A stretch of DNA of 64,000 nucleotides from an uncultured Clostridia bacterium (GTDB lineage: Bacteria; Bacillota; Clostridia; Christensenellales; Borkfalkiaceae): assembly GCA_944328665.1 (NCBI GenBank), contig CALVHS010000029.1, forward strand, positions 1 through 64,000, given 5' to 3'. The notes beneath the pieces were generated by a model, which was not told the DNA's origin, did no database searches, and saw only the letters and a list, made by a program, of their open reading frames with translations. Of this stretch, positions 42,130-51,547 are shown piece by piece. Both the position numbers and the translations under genes were made by a program. Each line of letters starts with the position of its first letter. Position 1 is the stretch's first letter.

Positions 42130-42519
42130 ATGACAGATCCCATCGCAGATATGCTTACGAGAATCAGGAACGCACTCACCGCCAAACACGAAACGGTCGA
42201 AGTTCCCGCCTCTAACATGAAAAAGGCGATCGCGAACATCCTCGTCGAAGAGGGGTACATCGCGCAGGCGGAATTCGTGGACGACGGGCTTTCGGGCAAG
42301 ATCGTGATCACGCTGAAATATGCGGACGGCAAGCCTGTCATCACGGGGCTCAAGCGCGTCTCCAAGCCCGGCCTGCGCAAGTACGCGGGCGCGGACAATA
42401 TGCCCAAAGTTTTGGGAGGATTGGGAACGGCGATCGTTTCCACTTCCAAGGGAATCATGACGGACAGGCAGGCAAAGGCCGCGAACGTTGGCGGCGAGAT
42501 GCTCTGCTTCGTCTGGTAA
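42130..42519 (+). CDS. rpsH: 30S ribosomal protein S8
   Basis: 129 aa. [15 protein letters not shown] and the C-terminal [17 protein letters not shown] are typical. In E. coli S8 represses the spc operon; no binding site was looked for beyond the leaders noted. Confidence 0.97.
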   Translation: MTDPIADMLTRIRNALTAKHETVEVPASNMKKAIANILVEEGYIAQAEFVDDGLSGKIVITLKYADGKPVITGLKRVSKPGLRKYAGADNMPKVLGGLGTAIVSTSKGIMTDRQAKAANVGGEMLCFVW

Positions 42520-42532
42520 GGAGGCAAGCACT

Positions 42533-43072
42533 ATGTCGAGAGTAGGAAGGGCGCCCGTGGCGATCCCTGCCGGCGTCACCGTCGAAGTCAAGGACGGCAT
42601 GATGACGGTCAAGGGGCCGAAGGGCACGCTCACGCAGGATATCGATCCGCAGATCGCCGTCGCCGTGGAGGGCGGGCACGCCACCCTCACGAGGGCGAAC
42701 GACGGCAAGGAACTCAGGGCAAAGCACGGCCTGTACAGGGCGCTTTTGCACAACATGATCGTCGGCGTCACGGACGGCTATACCAAGTCGCTCGTCATCA
42801 ACGGCGTCGGCTACAAAGTCGCCAAACAGGGCAACAAGATCGTGCTCAACGTCGGTTATTCTCATCCCATCGAATTTGCCGAGATCGAAGGCATCAAGCT
42901 GGAATGCCCCACGCAGACGGAGATCGCCGTCAACGGCATCGACAAGGTCAAGGTCGGGCAGGTCGCCGCAAATATCCGTTCCATCCGCGAACCGGAGCCC
43001 TATCACGGCTACGGCATCCGCTATAAGGACGAGGTGATCGAGCGCAAGGAAGGCAAGACCGCCGGTAAGTAA
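42533..43072 (+). CDS. rplF: 50S ribosomal protein L6
   Basis: 179 aa, two repeated alpha/beta domains: SRVGRAPVAIPAGVTV and the C-terminal GQVAANIRSIREPEPYHGYG. Start ATG 42533 follows AAGGAGGCAAGCACT. Confidence 0.97.
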   Translation: MSRVGRAPVAIPAGVTVEVKDGMMTVKGPKGTLTQDIDPQIAVAVEGGHATLTRANDGKELRAKHGLYRALLHNMIVGVTDGYTKSLVINGVGYKVAKQGNKIVLNVGYSHPIEFAEIEGIKLECPTQTEIAVNGIDKVKVGQVAANIRSIREPEPYHGYGIRYKDEVIERKEGKTAGK

Positions 43073-43085
43073 AGGAGCGTAAGAC

Positions 43086-43454
43086 ATGATTTCGAAAAAA
43101 GATAAAAACGCAGACAGGGTGCAGCGGCACGCGCGCGTAAGGAAAAAGATCTCCGGCACGGCGGAAACGCCCCGCTTCAGCGTCTACAGGAGTCTCAATC
43201 ACATTTACGTTCAGGTCATCGACGACGTGAAAGGCGTCACGCTCGTATCCGCGTCCACGATGGAGAAGGCCGTCCGGGAAAAGATCAAGGATCTGACCAA
43301 GACGGAGGCCGCCAAGATCGTCGGCGAAGAGGCAGCCAAAAAGGCGCTCGCCGCGGGGATCGAGACGGTCGTCTTCGACAGGGGCGGCTACATTTACACG
43401 GGCCGTGTAAAGAGCGTTGCCGACGGCGCGAGAGAAGCCGGGCTTAAATTCTGA
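43086..43454 (+). CDS. rplR: 50S ribosomal protein L18
   Basis: 122 aa, binds 5S r[23 protein letters not shown] and [23 protein letters not shown] (split by eye) match. Confidence 0.96.
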   Translation: MISKKDKNADRVQRHARVRKKISGTAETPRFSVYRSLNHIYVQVIDDVKGVTLVSASTMEKAVREKIKDLTKTEAAKIVGEEAAKKALAAGIETVVFDRGGYIYTGRVKSVADGAREAGLKF

Positions 43455-43468
43455 GAGGAGAAAGGCAA

Positions 43469-43990
43469 ATGGCAAGAGAAGACAGAAGGCCTCAGAGAAG
43501 GCAGGAAGAGAACGACGGGTTCATCAAAAAGCTCATCCAGGTCAACCGCGTCACCAAGGTCGTCAAGGGCGGCCGCAACATGCGTTTTGCGGCGCTCGTT
43601 GTCGTGGGCGACGGCAAGGGCAGGGTCGGCGTAGGCTCGGGCAAGGCGAACGAAGTGCCCGAAGCGATCGAAAAGGCGCAGGCGCAGGCGAAGAGGAACC
43701 TGATCAACGTTCCCATGATGGAAACGACCATCCCCCACGAAGTGCTCGGCAAATTCGGCAAAGGCGTCGTTTTGATGATGCCCGCCGAAGAAGGTACCGG
43801 CGTCATCGCGGGCGGCCCCGTCCGTGCGGTCATGGAAGCCGCGGGCATCAAAAACATCCGTACAAAGTCGCACGGCACCAGCAATCCCGTCAACTGCGTC
43901 AAAGCGGTCATCGAAGGGCTTTCGCAGCTGAAGACGGCGGAGCAGGTGGCGGCGCTGCGCGGCAAGGCCGTGGAAGAGATCGTCGGCTGA
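43469..43990 (+). CDS. rpsE: 30S ribosomal protein S5
   Basis: 173 aa. [19 protein letters not shown] (the loop implicated in decoding accuracy), [18 protein letters not shown] and [14 protein letters not shown]. Normal length and motifs. Confidence 0.97.
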   Translation: MAREDRRPQRRQEENDGFIKKLIQVNRVTKVVKGGRNMRFAALVVVGDGKGRVGVGSGKANEVPEAIEKAQAQAKRNLINVPMMETTIPHEVLGKFGKGVVLMMPAEEGTGVIAGGPVRAVMEAAGIKNIRTKSHGTSNPVNCVKAVIEGLSQLKTAEQVAALRGKAVEEIVG

Positions 43991-44003
43991 GGAGGGCGCA
44001 AAC

Positions 44004-44183
44004 ATGGCACAGATCAAAGTTACGCTCGTCAAGAGCACCATCGGCAGCACCGAGACGCAGAAAGCGACCGTCGCGGCGCTCGGCCTCAAAAAGATCCGTT
44101 CTTTCCGGATCCATGAAGACACGCCCGCCATCCGCGGACAGATCAACAAAGTTTCGCACCTGATCAAGGTCGAAAACGTATAA
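44004..44183 (+). CDS. rpmD: 50S ribosomal protein L30
   Basis: 59 aa: [20 protein letters not shown], then LGLKKIRSF and [11 protein letters not shown]. The reading frame fills the gap between rpsE and rplO exactly; site AGGAGGGCGCAAAC before ATG 44004. Confidence 0.95.
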   Translation: MAQIKVTLVKSTIGSTETQKATVAALGLKKIRSFRIHEDTPAIRGQINKVSHLIKVENV

Positions 44184-44196
44184 GGAGCGTCGCACT

Positions 44197-44643
44197 ATGA
44201 GAATCGATACCATTCAACCCGCGATCGGGGCCAACCCCTCTTCGAAGCGTCTCGGCAGGGGCATCGGCTCCGGGCTGGGCAAAACGAGCGGCAAGGGCCA
44301 CAAGGGTCAGTGGGCGCGTTCGGGCGGCGGCGTAAGGCCGGGCTTTGAAGGCGGGCAGACCCCCATCCACAGGAGGCTCCCCAAGCGCGGGTTCAACAAC
44401 AAATTCAAGAAAGAATACGTCATCGTAAACCTCTCTCAGCTGGCAAGCGCAGAAGCGGGCACCGTAGTCGACTACGAATACGTCATGACGAACAAGCTTG
44501 CCAAGCAGGTAAAGGACAATTGCGGCCTGAAAGTCCTCGGTTCCGGCGAATTGAAAGCGGCGCTGACGGTGAAGGCGGCAAAATTCTCCGCTTCCGCCAA
44601 AGAGGCGATCGAAAAGGCGGGCGGCAAGGCGGAAACGCTTTGA
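44197..44643 (+). CDS. rplO: 50S ribosomal protein L15
   Basis: 148 aa. Basic Gly-rich N-terminus (KRLGRGIGSGLGKTSGKGHK) and RSGGGVRPGFEGGQTP. 82 bases without a gene separate it from secY. Confidence 0.96.
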   Translation: MRIDTIQPAIGANPSSKRLGRGIGSGLGKTSGKGHKGQWARSGGGVRPGFEGGQTPIHRRLPKRGFNNKFKKEYVIVNLSQLASAEAGTVVDYEYVMTNKLAKQVKDNCGLKVLGSGELKAALTVKAAKFSASAKEAIEKAGGKAETL

Positions 44644-44725
44644 CCTCCGTATCGCCGCGGCAGGGTGCAGCTTCGGTTGCCCTCCGCTTACGGAAGCGTA
44701 GCTGCGCATTTCAAGGGAGGACAAG

Positions 44726-46072
44726 ATGTTCGAGACTTTAAAAAACGCTTTTAAAGTAAAAGAAATCAGAAAAAAGATCTTCATTACGCTGCTGTTGCTG
44801 CTCGTTTACAGGGTAGGCTGCTACATCCCCGTCCCGGGGCTGGACGCAGAGCAGTTTTCCGGGCTTTTTACCGGTGACAGCGCGAATAATTTCCTCACGC
44901 TGATGAGCGCCGTCACGGGCGGCGCGCTCTCGCAGGGCACGCTGTTCGCGCTCGGCATCGGGCCGTACATCAACGCGTCCATCATCATGCAGCTGCTCGC
45001 GGTCGGCATCCCCGCGCTCGAGCGGCTGTCCAAACAGGGGGAAGAGGGCAAAAAGAAGATCGCGGCGTATACGCGTATCCTCACCCTCATCCTCGCCATC
45101 GTGCAGGCGATCGGCGTCATCATCAACTTCGGCAATCAGAGCGGCGCCATCAACACCGCGCCCTTCTGGGATCAGACGTGGCTCGCCTACGTGTTCATGG
45201 CGATCGTCTATACGGCGGGCGCGATGCTGACCATGTGGCTGGGCGAACGCATCACCGAATACGGCGTCGGCAACGGCATTTCGATGATCATCTTCCTCGG
45301 CATCATTTCGACGGCAGGCCAGCAGCTGATCATCTACCCGATCACGGGTGCGGTCACGGGCACGGATGTCGTCACGGGGCAGACCTTCGACGGCGTGCAG
45401 TCCATCGTCTCTATCGTGATCTTCTGCGTGCTCGCAGTGGTCATCTTCGGGCTCATCGTTGCAGTCGACCTGGCGGAGCGCCGCATCCCGGTGCAGTACG
45501 CAAAGCAGGTCAAGGGCAGAAAGATGTACGGCGGTCAGTCCACCGTGATCCCCATCAAGATCTCGGGCAGCGGCGTCATGCCACTCATCTTTGCCTTTGC
45601 GATCATCAGCCTCCCCGACCTCATCATGGGGCTCTTTTGGCCGAACAGTTCCGCTTACGATTGGTACAGCACCAACATCAGCGGCGGCACGGGCCCGTGG
45701 GCGTGGGCATATATCCTCGTGCTTTGCCTCCTGATCTTCGCGTTCTCTTTCTTCTACGCGCAGATCCAGTTCAATCCCGAGGACATCTCCAAGAGCATCC
45801 AGCAGAACGGCGGCTTTATCCCCGGCATCCGTCCGGGCAAGCCCACGGCGGACTATCTCAAAAAGATCTCCAACCGCATCACGCTGTTCGGCGCCATCTT
45901 CCTGTCGCTGGTCGCGTTCATCCCTTCGCTGGCGTTCAGCTTTGCGGGGCAGGGTTTCGTGAACGTGTTCTCCACGACGGGTATCCTCATCGTCGTCTCC
46001 GTCGCGCTCGAGTTTGACAAGCAATTGCAGTCGAAGCTGATGATGAAGAATTACAAAGGCTTTTTGAAATAA
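44726..46072 (+). CDS. secY: Protein translocase subunit SecY
   Basis: 448 aa with ten membrane segments; channel pore of the Sec system. VYRVGCYIPVPGLD at the N-terminus, the loop VDLAERRIPVQYAKQVKGRK (split by eye) and the FNPEDISKSIQQNGGFIPGIRPG stretch before TM8 (split by eye) that contacts SecA and ribosomes. Partner secE is in the rpmG block. ATG 44726 after AAGGGAGGACAAG. Confidence 0.97.
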   Translation: MFETLKNAFKVKEIRKKIFITLLLLLVYRVGCYIPVPGLDAEQFSGLFTGDSANNFLTLMSAVTGGALSQGTLFALGIGPYINASIIMQLLAVGIPALERLSKQGEEGKKKIAAYTRILTLILAIVQAIGVIINFGNQSGAINTAPFWDQTWLAYVFMAIVYTAGAMLTMWLGERITEYGVGNGISMIIFLGIISTAGQQLIIYPITGAVTGTDVVTGQTFDGVQSIVSIVIFCVLAVVIFGLIVAVDLAERRIPVQYAKQVKGRKMYGGQSTVIPIKISGSGVMPLIFAFAIISLPDLIMGLFWPNSSAYDWYSTNISGGTGPWAWAYILVLCLLIFAFSFFYAQIQFNPEDISKSIQQNGGFIPGIRPGKPTADYLKKISNRITLFGAIFLSLVAFIPSLAFSFAGQGFVNVFSTTGILIVVSVALEFDKQLQSKLMMKNYKGFLK

Positions 46073-46082
46073 GCAAAACGCG

Positions 46083-46108
46083 CCCTCCCGCGCCGCGGCG
46101 CGGGAGGG
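46083..46108 (+). other. GC hairpin between secY and adk
   Basis: CCCTCCCGCGCC (46083-46094) pairs with GGCGCGGGAGGG (46097-46108) without a T tract. More likely an mRNA processing or stability element than a terminator. Confidence 0.4.
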
Positions 46109-46137
46109 GGGAAGCAAATATCAGGGAGAGAAAAGAC

Positions 46138-46758
46138 ATGAATATCATTCTTCTCGGCGCACCGGGCGCGGGCAAAGGCACGCAGGCCTCCCGCATTTCC
46201 GAAAAGTACGGCCTTCCTCACATTTCCACGGGGGACATCTTCCGCGACAACATCAAGCGCGGCACGGAGATCGGCCTGCTCGCCAAGTCATATACCGACA
46301 AGGGGCAGCTCGTTCCGGACGAAGTCACCTGCAAGATCGTGGAAGGGCGCCTGCAGGAGGCGGACTGCAAAGGCGGGTACCTGCTCGACGGGTTCCCCCG
46401 CAATCTGTTCCAGGCGGAGGAGCTGGATAAATTCTCCAAGGTCGATGCCGTCATCAACATCGACGTCGATCTTTCCCTGCTCATGGCGCGCTTGTGCGGC
46501 AGGCGCGTGTGCAAAAGCTGCGGGGAAAGCTATCACGTCGATTTCCTCGGCGGCAAGACCGTCTGCGAAAAGTGCGGCGGCGAGCTGTATCAGCGCAAGG
46601 ACGACAATGAGGAAACGGTCGGCAACCGCTTGAAAGTATACAGCGAGCAGACCGCGCCCCTCATCCGTTATTATAAAGACAAAGACGTACTCATCGACAT
46701 CGACGGCGTCGGCACGATCGACGAAGTGTTCGCCCGTATCGCAGCCGCGCTCAAATAA
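46138..46758 (+). CDS. adk: Adenylate kinase, zinc-lid type
   Basis: Interconverts AMP+ATP and 2 ADP, 206 aa. P-loop GAPGAGKGTQA, LLDGFPRN and the LID with two Cys pairs (CKSCGESYH and CEKCGGEL) typical of Gram-positive zinc enzymes. Located between secY and map as in Bacillus. ATG 46138 after AGGGAGAGAAAAGAC. Confidence 0.96.
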   Translation: MNIILLGAPGAGKGTQASRISEKYGLPHISTGDIFRDNIKRGTEIGLLAKSYTDKGQLVPDEVTCKIVEGRLQEADCKGGYLLDGFPRNLFQAEELDKFSKVDAVINIDVDLSLLMARLCGRRVCKSCGESYHVDFLGGKTVCEKCGGELYQRKDDNEETVGNRLKVYSEQTAPLIRYYKDKDVLIDIDGVGTIDEVFARIAAALK

Positions 46759-46770
46759 AGCGGCGGCAGT

Positions 46771-47514
46771 ATGATCACGGTCAAGACGGAAAAGGAGATC
46801 GACCTGATGCGCGAGCCGTGCGCCATCGTGCGCGACACGCTCGCTTACGTCGGTTCCAAGATCAAGCCGGGCGTAACGACGGCGGAGTTGGACGAATACG
46901 CGGAAAAATACATCCGTTCGCGGGGGGCGGAGCCTTCCTGCCTCGGGTATTGCGGGTATCCCGCCAGCATCTGCGCATCCGTCAACGAGGTGGTCGTGCA
47001 CGGGATCCCCGGCGAGCGGGTCATCCGTGAAGGGGACATCGTCAGCATCGACCTGTGCGCCTATAAAAACGGGTTTCACGGCGACGGCGCGCGGACGTTC
47101 CTCGTCGGAGAGGTCTCCGAAGAAAAGAGGAAACTGGTGCGCGTGACGGAGGAATGTTTCTTCAAGGCGATCGAAAACCTGCGCGCGGGCACCCCGCTCT
47201 ACGATATCGGCGCGGCGGTGCAACGGCATGCGGAAGAGAACGGCTTTTCCGTGGTGCGCGCGCTCGTGGGGCACGGCATCGGCAGAGAGATGCACGAAGA
47301 TCCGTCCGTCCCTAATTACGGCAAGCGGGGCACGGGCATCCGTCTCAAGGCGGGCATGACCGTCTGCATCGAACCGATGATCAACATGGGCGGATACGAA
47401 GTGGACTTCATGGACGACGGCTGGACGGTCAAGACGCGGGACAGAAAGCCTGCCGCGCATTACGAAAACACCGTGGTCATCCGCGAGGACGGCGTGGAGA
47501 TCCTCACCATCTGA
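46771..47514 (+). CDS. map: Methionine aminopeptidase, type Ia
   Basis: Removes N-terminal Met from new proteins, 247 aa. Metal ligands are visible in DLCAYKNGFHGDGART (two Asp), GHGIGREMHE (His), IEPMI (Glu) and REDGVEIL (Glu). No N-terminal zinc extension. Starts 12 bases after adk. Confidence 0.96.
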   Translation: MITVKTEKEIDLMREPCAIVRDTLAYVGSKIKPGVTTAELDEYAEKYIRSRGAEPSCLGYCGYPASICASVNEVVVHGIPGERVIREGDIVSIDLCAYKNGFHGDGARTFLVGEVSEEKRKLVRVTEECFFKAIENLRAGTPLYDIGAAVQRHAEENGFSVVRALVGHGIGREMHEDPSVPNYGKRGTGIRLKAGMTVCIEPMINMGGYEVDFMDDGWTVKTRDRKPAAHYENTVVIREDGVEILTI

Positions 47515-47527
47515 ACGGGAGGCGCGC

Positions 47528-47809
47528 ATGAAGGTAAAGATCCCCGAACCCGGCGGGGTCGCAGAGAGCATGGCCGGGCACGACGCGGGCAGGCTGTATA
47601 TCATCCTCGGGCAGGAAGGAGAACGCCTCCTCCTTGCCGACGGCGGGGCAAAAAGCTGCCGCGCGCCGAAAAGCAAAAATATAAAACACGTCCGGCTCCT
47701 GCCCCTCTTTTACCGCGAGATCGCGGCGCGGGCGGCGGCGGGCAAGGACGAGGACAGCGAGATCAGGGCGGCGCTGCAAGAGGCGGCGCGGGCATACTTA
47801 AAAAATTAG
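47528..47809 (+). CDS. KOW-domain RNA-binding protein (L14e-like)
   Basis: 93 aa, uncharacterised, but a constant gene between map and infA in many Clostridia. The first half has a KOW-like fold (GHDAGRLYIILGQEGERLLLADGG, split by eye), then KSKNIKHVRLLPLF and an acidic helical tail. Presumed ribosome- or RNA-associated. ATG 47528 after GGGAGGCGCGC. Confidence 0.85.
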   Translation: MKVKIPEPGGVAESMAGHDAGRLYIILGQEGERLLLADGGAKSCRAPKSKNIKHVRLLPLFYREIAARAAAGKDEDSEIRAALQEAARAYLKN

Positions 47810-47824
47810 CGGAGGAAGTTTTTC

Positions 47825-48046
47825 GTGTCCAAAGACGACGTTATCGAGACGGAAGGCAAGATCGTGGAAGCGCTCCCCAATGCGACGTTCCGCGTGCGGC
47901 TCTCCAACGGGCATGTGATCACGGCGTATATTTCGGGAAAGCTGAGGATGAATTACATCCGCATCATCCCGGGCGATACGGTCAAGCTGGAGATGAGCCC
48001 GTACGATCTCACCAAGGGCAGGATCACCTGGCGTGGCAAATCGTAA
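47825..48046 (+). CDS. infA: Translation initiation factor IF-1
   Basis: 73 aa OB fold: [37 protein letters not shown]. The start is GTG 47825 after GGAGGAAGTTTTTC; IF-1 is conventionally abundant, so the GTG may temper it. Confidence 0.95.
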   Translation: MSKDDVIETEGKIVEALPNATFRVRLSNGHVITAYISGKLRMNYIRIIPGDTVKLEMSPYDLTKGRITWRGKS

Positions 48047-48106
48047 CTTTCTCGGCGAGCAAGCAGCCGCTGCGGCGGCGGGCAGGGGGGCTTCCCCCCG
48101 ACGGCA

Positions 48107-48131
48107 GTTCCTGCGGGAATGCCGCAGGAAC
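48107..48131 (+). other. Hairpin between infA and rpmJ
   Basis: GTTCCTGCGG (48107-48116), loop GAATG region, CCGCAGGAAC (48122-48131), then ACCATTATTTTT. It resembles a leaky terminator that could reduce readthrough into rpmJ. Confidence 0.42.
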
Positions 48132-48157
48132 ACCATTATTTTTCGGAGGATAATAAA

Positions 48158-48274
48158 ATGAAAGTCAGACCGTCTGTCAAGCCCATGTGCGACAAATGCA
48201 AAGTGATCAAGCGCAACGGCAAAGTCATGGTCATCTGCTCTAAGAACAAGAGCCACAAGCAGAGGCAGGGTTAA
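48158..48274 (+). CDS. rpmJ: 50S ribosomal protein L36
   Basis: 38 aa zinc form with C-x2-C, Cys and His ligands ([25 protein letters not shown]). ATG 48158 after TTCGGAGGATAATAAA. Short but unmistakable. Confidence 0.95.
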   Translation: MKVRPSVKPMCDKCKVIKRNGKVMVICSKNKSHKQRQG

Positions 48275-48405
48275 GGTTCCGAAAACGATCTCATGCGCCC
48301 TCCCCCGCGGAGACATTCCGGTTTTTCCTTCCGCGGCGGCGCGTGAATGGCATATAAAAAACAAAAACACACCATCAAAAAACCAAACGGAGGTCAAAAG
48401 GTCAA

Positions 48406-48774
48406 ATGGCACGTATTGCCGGTGTAGATTTACCCAGAGAGAAGAGGGTCGAGATCGGGCTGACCTATATCTACGGCATAGGTCTCACGACGTCTAAGCA
48501 GATCCTTGCGGCGACGGGCATCGATCCCGACACGAGAGTGAAAGATCTCGACGAGAACGACGTCTCCAAGCTGAGAGAATATATCGATCACAATTTGAGA
48601 GTGGAGGGCGAACTCCGCGGCGAAGTCAACATGAACATCAAGCGCCTCATGGAGATCGGCTGCTACCGCGGCATCCGCCACAGAAAGGGCTTGCCCGTCC
48701 GCGGACAGAGCTCTAAGCGCAACGCGAGGACGAGGAAAGGCCCCCGCCGCACGGTCGCGAAGAAGAAGAAGTAA
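48406..48774 (+). CDS. rpsM: 30S ribosomal protein S13
   Basis: 122 aa. [43 protein letters not shown] and the basic tail reaching the P-site tRNA. Begins the alpha operon; ATG 48406 after ACGGAGGTCAAAAGGTCAA. Confidence 0.97.
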   Translation: MARIAGVDLPREKRVEIGLTYIYGIGLTTSKQILAATGIDPDTRVKDLDENDVSKLREYIDHNLRVEGELRGEVNMNIKRLMEIGCYRGIRHRKGLPVRGQSSKRNARTRKGPRRTVAKKKK

Positions 48775-48794
48775 TAGGAGGATGGTAGCGAACT

Positions 48795-49196
48795 ATGGCA
48801 GCTGCAGCGAAAAAGACGGCGCAGACAAGGCGCCGCAAAGAGCTTAAAAAAGTAGACAGAGGGCAGGCGCATATCCAATCCTCGTTCAACAACACTCTGG
48901 TCACCATCACGGACATGAACGGCAACACGATCTCCTGGTCGAGCGCGGGCAGCCTCAACTTCAAAGGTTCGAGGAAGGGCACCCCGTTCGCCGCGCAGAT
49001 GGCGGCGGATACCGCAGCCAAGGCGGCGAAGGAGCACGGGCTCCGCTCGGTCGAAGTGTATGTCAAGGGCCCCGGCGCGGGCAGAGAAGCGGCGATCCGC
49101 GCGTTGGCGGCGGCCGATCTCGAGATCACGATGATCACCGACGTTTCTCCCATCCCGCACAACGGGTGCAGGCCTCCCAAGCGCCGCAGAGTATAA
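48795..49196 (+). CDS. rpsK: 30S ribosomal protein S11
   Basis: 133 aa. [34 protein letters not shown] and the C-terminal [15 protein letters not shown]. Platform protein of the 30S subunit. Confidence 0.97.
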   Translation: MAAAAKKTAQTRRRKELKKVDRGQAHIQSSFNNTLVTITDMNGNTISWSSAGSLNFKGSRKGTPFAAQMAADTAAKAAKEHGLRSVEVYVKGPGAGREAAIRALAAADLEITMITDVSPIPHNGCRPPKRRRV

Positions 49197-49213
49197 TTTA
49201 AGGAGAGAAAGAC

Positions 49214-49837
49214 ATGGCAACATACAGAGATTCTAAATGCCGTCTCTGCCGCAGAGAGGGCGCAAAACTCTTTTTGAAGGGCGACAGATGCTATACGGGC
49301 AAGTGCGCGTTCGAAAAGCGCCCCGCCGCCCCCGGCGTACACGGCGCCGGCAGGAAAAAGGTCTCCGAGTACGGCCTGCAGCTTCGCGAAAAGCAGAAGA
49401 CGAAGAGGATCTACGGCGTACAGGAAGGCCAGTTCCGCAAGTATTATGAGATGGCAGACCGCATGAAGGGCATCACGGGCGAAAACATGCTCTCCCTGTT
49501 GGAGCGCCGCCTCGACAACGTCGTTTACCGCATGGGCGTGGGCGCGTCCCGCGCGCAGGCGAGGCAGCTCGTCAACCATGCGCATTTCTCCGTCAACGGC
49601 AGGACGGTCAACGTCCCGTCCTATATCGTGAAGGCGGGCGACGTCATCGCGGTCAAGGAGAACAGGAAAAAGGATAAATACTTCGAGCAGATCAAGGCGA
49701 TGAAGGTCGGCAACATGCCCAAATGGCTGGAGTTCGATCCCGAAAAATTGGAAGGAAAGGTCTTAGCGCTCCCGACGAGGGAGGATATCGACAGTCAGAT
49801 TGCGGAGCATATGATCGTCGAGTTGTACTCCAAGTAA
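49214..49837 (+). CDS. rpsD: 30S ribosomal protein S4
   Basis: 207 aa, zinc-binding type: CRLCRREG and [10 protein letters not shown] at the N-terminus give four Cys. S4 domain with [20 protein letters not shown] and [13 protein letters not shown]. Nucleates 30S assembly. Confidence 0.96.
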   Translation: MATYRDSKCRLCRREGAKLFLKGDRCYTGKCAFEKRPAAPGVHGAGRKKVSEYGLQLREKQKTKRIYGVQEGQFRKYYEMADRMKGITGENMLSLLERRLDNVVYRMGVGASRAQARQLVNHAHFSVNGRTVNVPSYIVKAGDVIAVKENRKKDKYFEQIKAMKVGNMPKWLEFDPEKLEGKVLALPTREDIDSQIAEHMIVELYSK

Positions 49838-49869
49838 TGGGGTACGCCTTAAAAAGGAGGTAACGCCGC

Positions 49870-50826
49870 ATGATCGAAATGGATATGCCCAAGATCGAGG
49901 TGGAAGAGAACGAGTCGAAGAGTTATGCGAAGATCGTTGTCGAACCGCTCGAAAAGGGCTTCGGTCTTACAATAGGCAATTGCTTGAGAAGGATCCTCCT
50001 CTCTGCGCTCCCCGGAGCTGCCGTGCAGGGGATCAGGTTTTACCCGGACGGGCTCGTCAGGCACGAGTTTTCCGCCATTCCCGGCGTAAAGGAGGATGTC
50101 CCGGAGATCATCCTCAACCTCAAAACGCTCGCCATCCAGACCGCATCGGTGGATAAAGACTACGTCAAGACCATGCACATCTGCAAGGAAGGCCCCGTGG
50201 TCATCACCGGCGCCGACATCGAGCAGGATGCCGAGGTCGAAGTCATCAACAAAGACCGGTATATCTGCACGGTGGACGAGGGCGCAAAGATCGACATGGA
50301 AGTCACCGTCGGCAGGGGCAGGGGCTATAAGGGCGCCGGCTCCAACAAGAACCATCCGATCGGTTACATCCCCGTCGATTCCATCTATACCCCCGTCAAA
50401 AAAGTCAACTATAATGTAGAGAGCACGCGCGTCGGTCAGAGCATCGACTACGACAAGCTCGTCATGGAAGTGTGGACGAACGGTGCCTTCTCCGCCAAGG
50501 AGATCGTCTCGCTCGCCGCCAAGATCATGCAGGATCACATCAGCCTGTTCGTCAATCTGTCCGATTTTATCAAGGGCATGGACATCCTCGTCAAAAACGA
50601 GGACGACAAGCAGCAGCAGGTGCTCGCCATGGCGATCGAGGACATGGATCTTTCCGTCCGCTCTTACAACTGCCTCAAGCGCGCGAATATCCACACGGTC
50701 GAAGATTTGACCAAAAAGACCGAGGAAGAAATGCTGAAAGTACGCAACCTCGGCAGGAAGTCCCTCGACGAAGTCATCTTAAAGCTCGAGTCTTACGGAC
50801 TTTCTTTAGAAAAAAAGGAGGACTAA
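49870..50826 (+). CDS. rpoA: RNA polymerase alpha subunit
   Basis: 318 aa. Alpha-NTD (KGFGLTIGNCLRRILLSALPG, split by eye, through the dimer interface), linker near 230-245, and alpha-CTD for UP-element and activator contacts (LDLSVRSYNCLKRANIHTVEDL-type sequence, EEMLKVRNLGRKSLDEV). ATG 49870 after AAAGGAGGTAACGCCGC. Confidence 0.97.
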   Translation: MIEMDMPKIEVEENESKSYAKIVVEPLEKGFGLTIGNCLRRILLSALPGAAVQGIRFYPDGLVRHEFSAIPGVKEDVPEIILNLKTLAIQTASVDKDYVKTMHICKEGPVVITGADIEQDAEVEVINKDRYICTVDEGAKIDMEVTVGRGRGYKGAGSNKNHPIGYIPVDSIYTPVKKVNYNVESTRVGQSIDYDKLVMEVWTNGAFSAKEIVSLAAKIMQDHISLFVNLSDFIKGMDILVKNEDDKQQQVLAMAIEDMDLSVRSYNCLKRANIHTVEDLTKKTEEEMLKVRNLGRKSLDEVILKLESYGLSLEKKED

Positions 50827-50830
50827 CATT

Positions 50831-51346
50831 ATGCCGGGAAAATTGGGCAGGACCAGCGAACAGAGGCTCGCGATCCTCAGGAATCAGGCTTCCAGCCTTC
50901 TCTGGTACGGAAAAATAGAGACGACCAAGGCGCGCGCGAAGGAATTGCGCTCATATGTCGAAAAGATCATCACCGCCGCGGTCAACACCTATGACGACAC
51001 CATCGAAAGCACAAAAGTCGTCACGGAAAAGACGGGCAAAAAGGCAAAGGAGGTCACGGTCACCGTCGTCAAGGACGGCCCGAAGAAGCTCGCCGCCCGC
51101 CGCAGGATCATGGCAAAGCTGTATGACCTGCAGGAGATCAAGGCCTTTTCCGAAAGCAAGTCCGCGTATAAAGCGAGGACGAAGGACGTGGCGCATCCCC
51201 TCATTGAAAAGCTGTTCAACGAGATCGCGCCGAAGTATGCGCAGCGCAACGACGAGAAGAACTGTGCGGGCGGCTATACCCGCATCATCACCCTCGGCGA
51301 GCGCCGCGGCGACGCGTCCGAGACCGCCATCATCGAATTGGTGTAA
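50831..51346 (+). CDS. rplQ: 50S ribosomal protein L17 with internal insertions
   Basis: 171 aa where ~115-130 is usual. N-terminal KLGRTSEQRLAILRNQAS and IETTKARAKELR, and the end GGYTRIITLGERRGDASETA, are normal. Extra sequence lies at about residues 51-83 (NTYDDTIESTKVVTEKTGKK and beyond) and 97-124 (YDLQEIKAFSESKSAYK). Surface protein near the tunnel exit, so insertions are tolerated. Last gene of the superoperon. Confidence 0.94.
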   Translation: MPGKLGRTSEQRLAILRNQASSLLWYGKIETTKARAKELRSYVEKIITAAVNTYDDTIESTKVVTEKTGKKAKEVTVTVVKDGPKKLAARRRIMAKLYDLQEIKAFSESKSAYKARTKDVAHPLIEKLFNEIAPKYAQRNDEKNCAGGYTRIITLGERRGDASETAIIELV

Positions 51347-51370
51347 GGCGGCAGCGGAGAACGAGAGCAG

Positions 51371-51405
51371 GGGCGCGCATCTTCGGATGCGCGCCCGCGT
51401 TTTTT
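51371..51405 (+). terminator. Terminator of the ribosomal superoperon
   Basis: GGGCGCGCAT (51371-51380) and ATGCGCGCCC (51387-51396) closed by a C-UUCG-G tetraloop, then GCG and six Ts (51400-51405). Confidence 0.88.
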
Positions 51406-51463
51406 CCGAATGTGATAAAAAGAGGGAATTGTACGCGAATTTGCCGAGAATATCCAAAAGTGC

Positions 51464-51492
51464 TTGACGATTGAGAAAATAACGGGTAAAAT
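51464..51492 (+). promoter_or_regulatory. Promoter of the cyclophilin-like lipoprotein gene
   Basis: TTGACG (51464-51469), 17-base spacer, TAAAAT (51487-51492). Confidence 0.68.
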
Positions 51493-51547
51493 AATGGAGT
51501 ATCGGCAGGATATCCGCGTTACCGCGCTTATTTTGCAAGGAGGCTGT

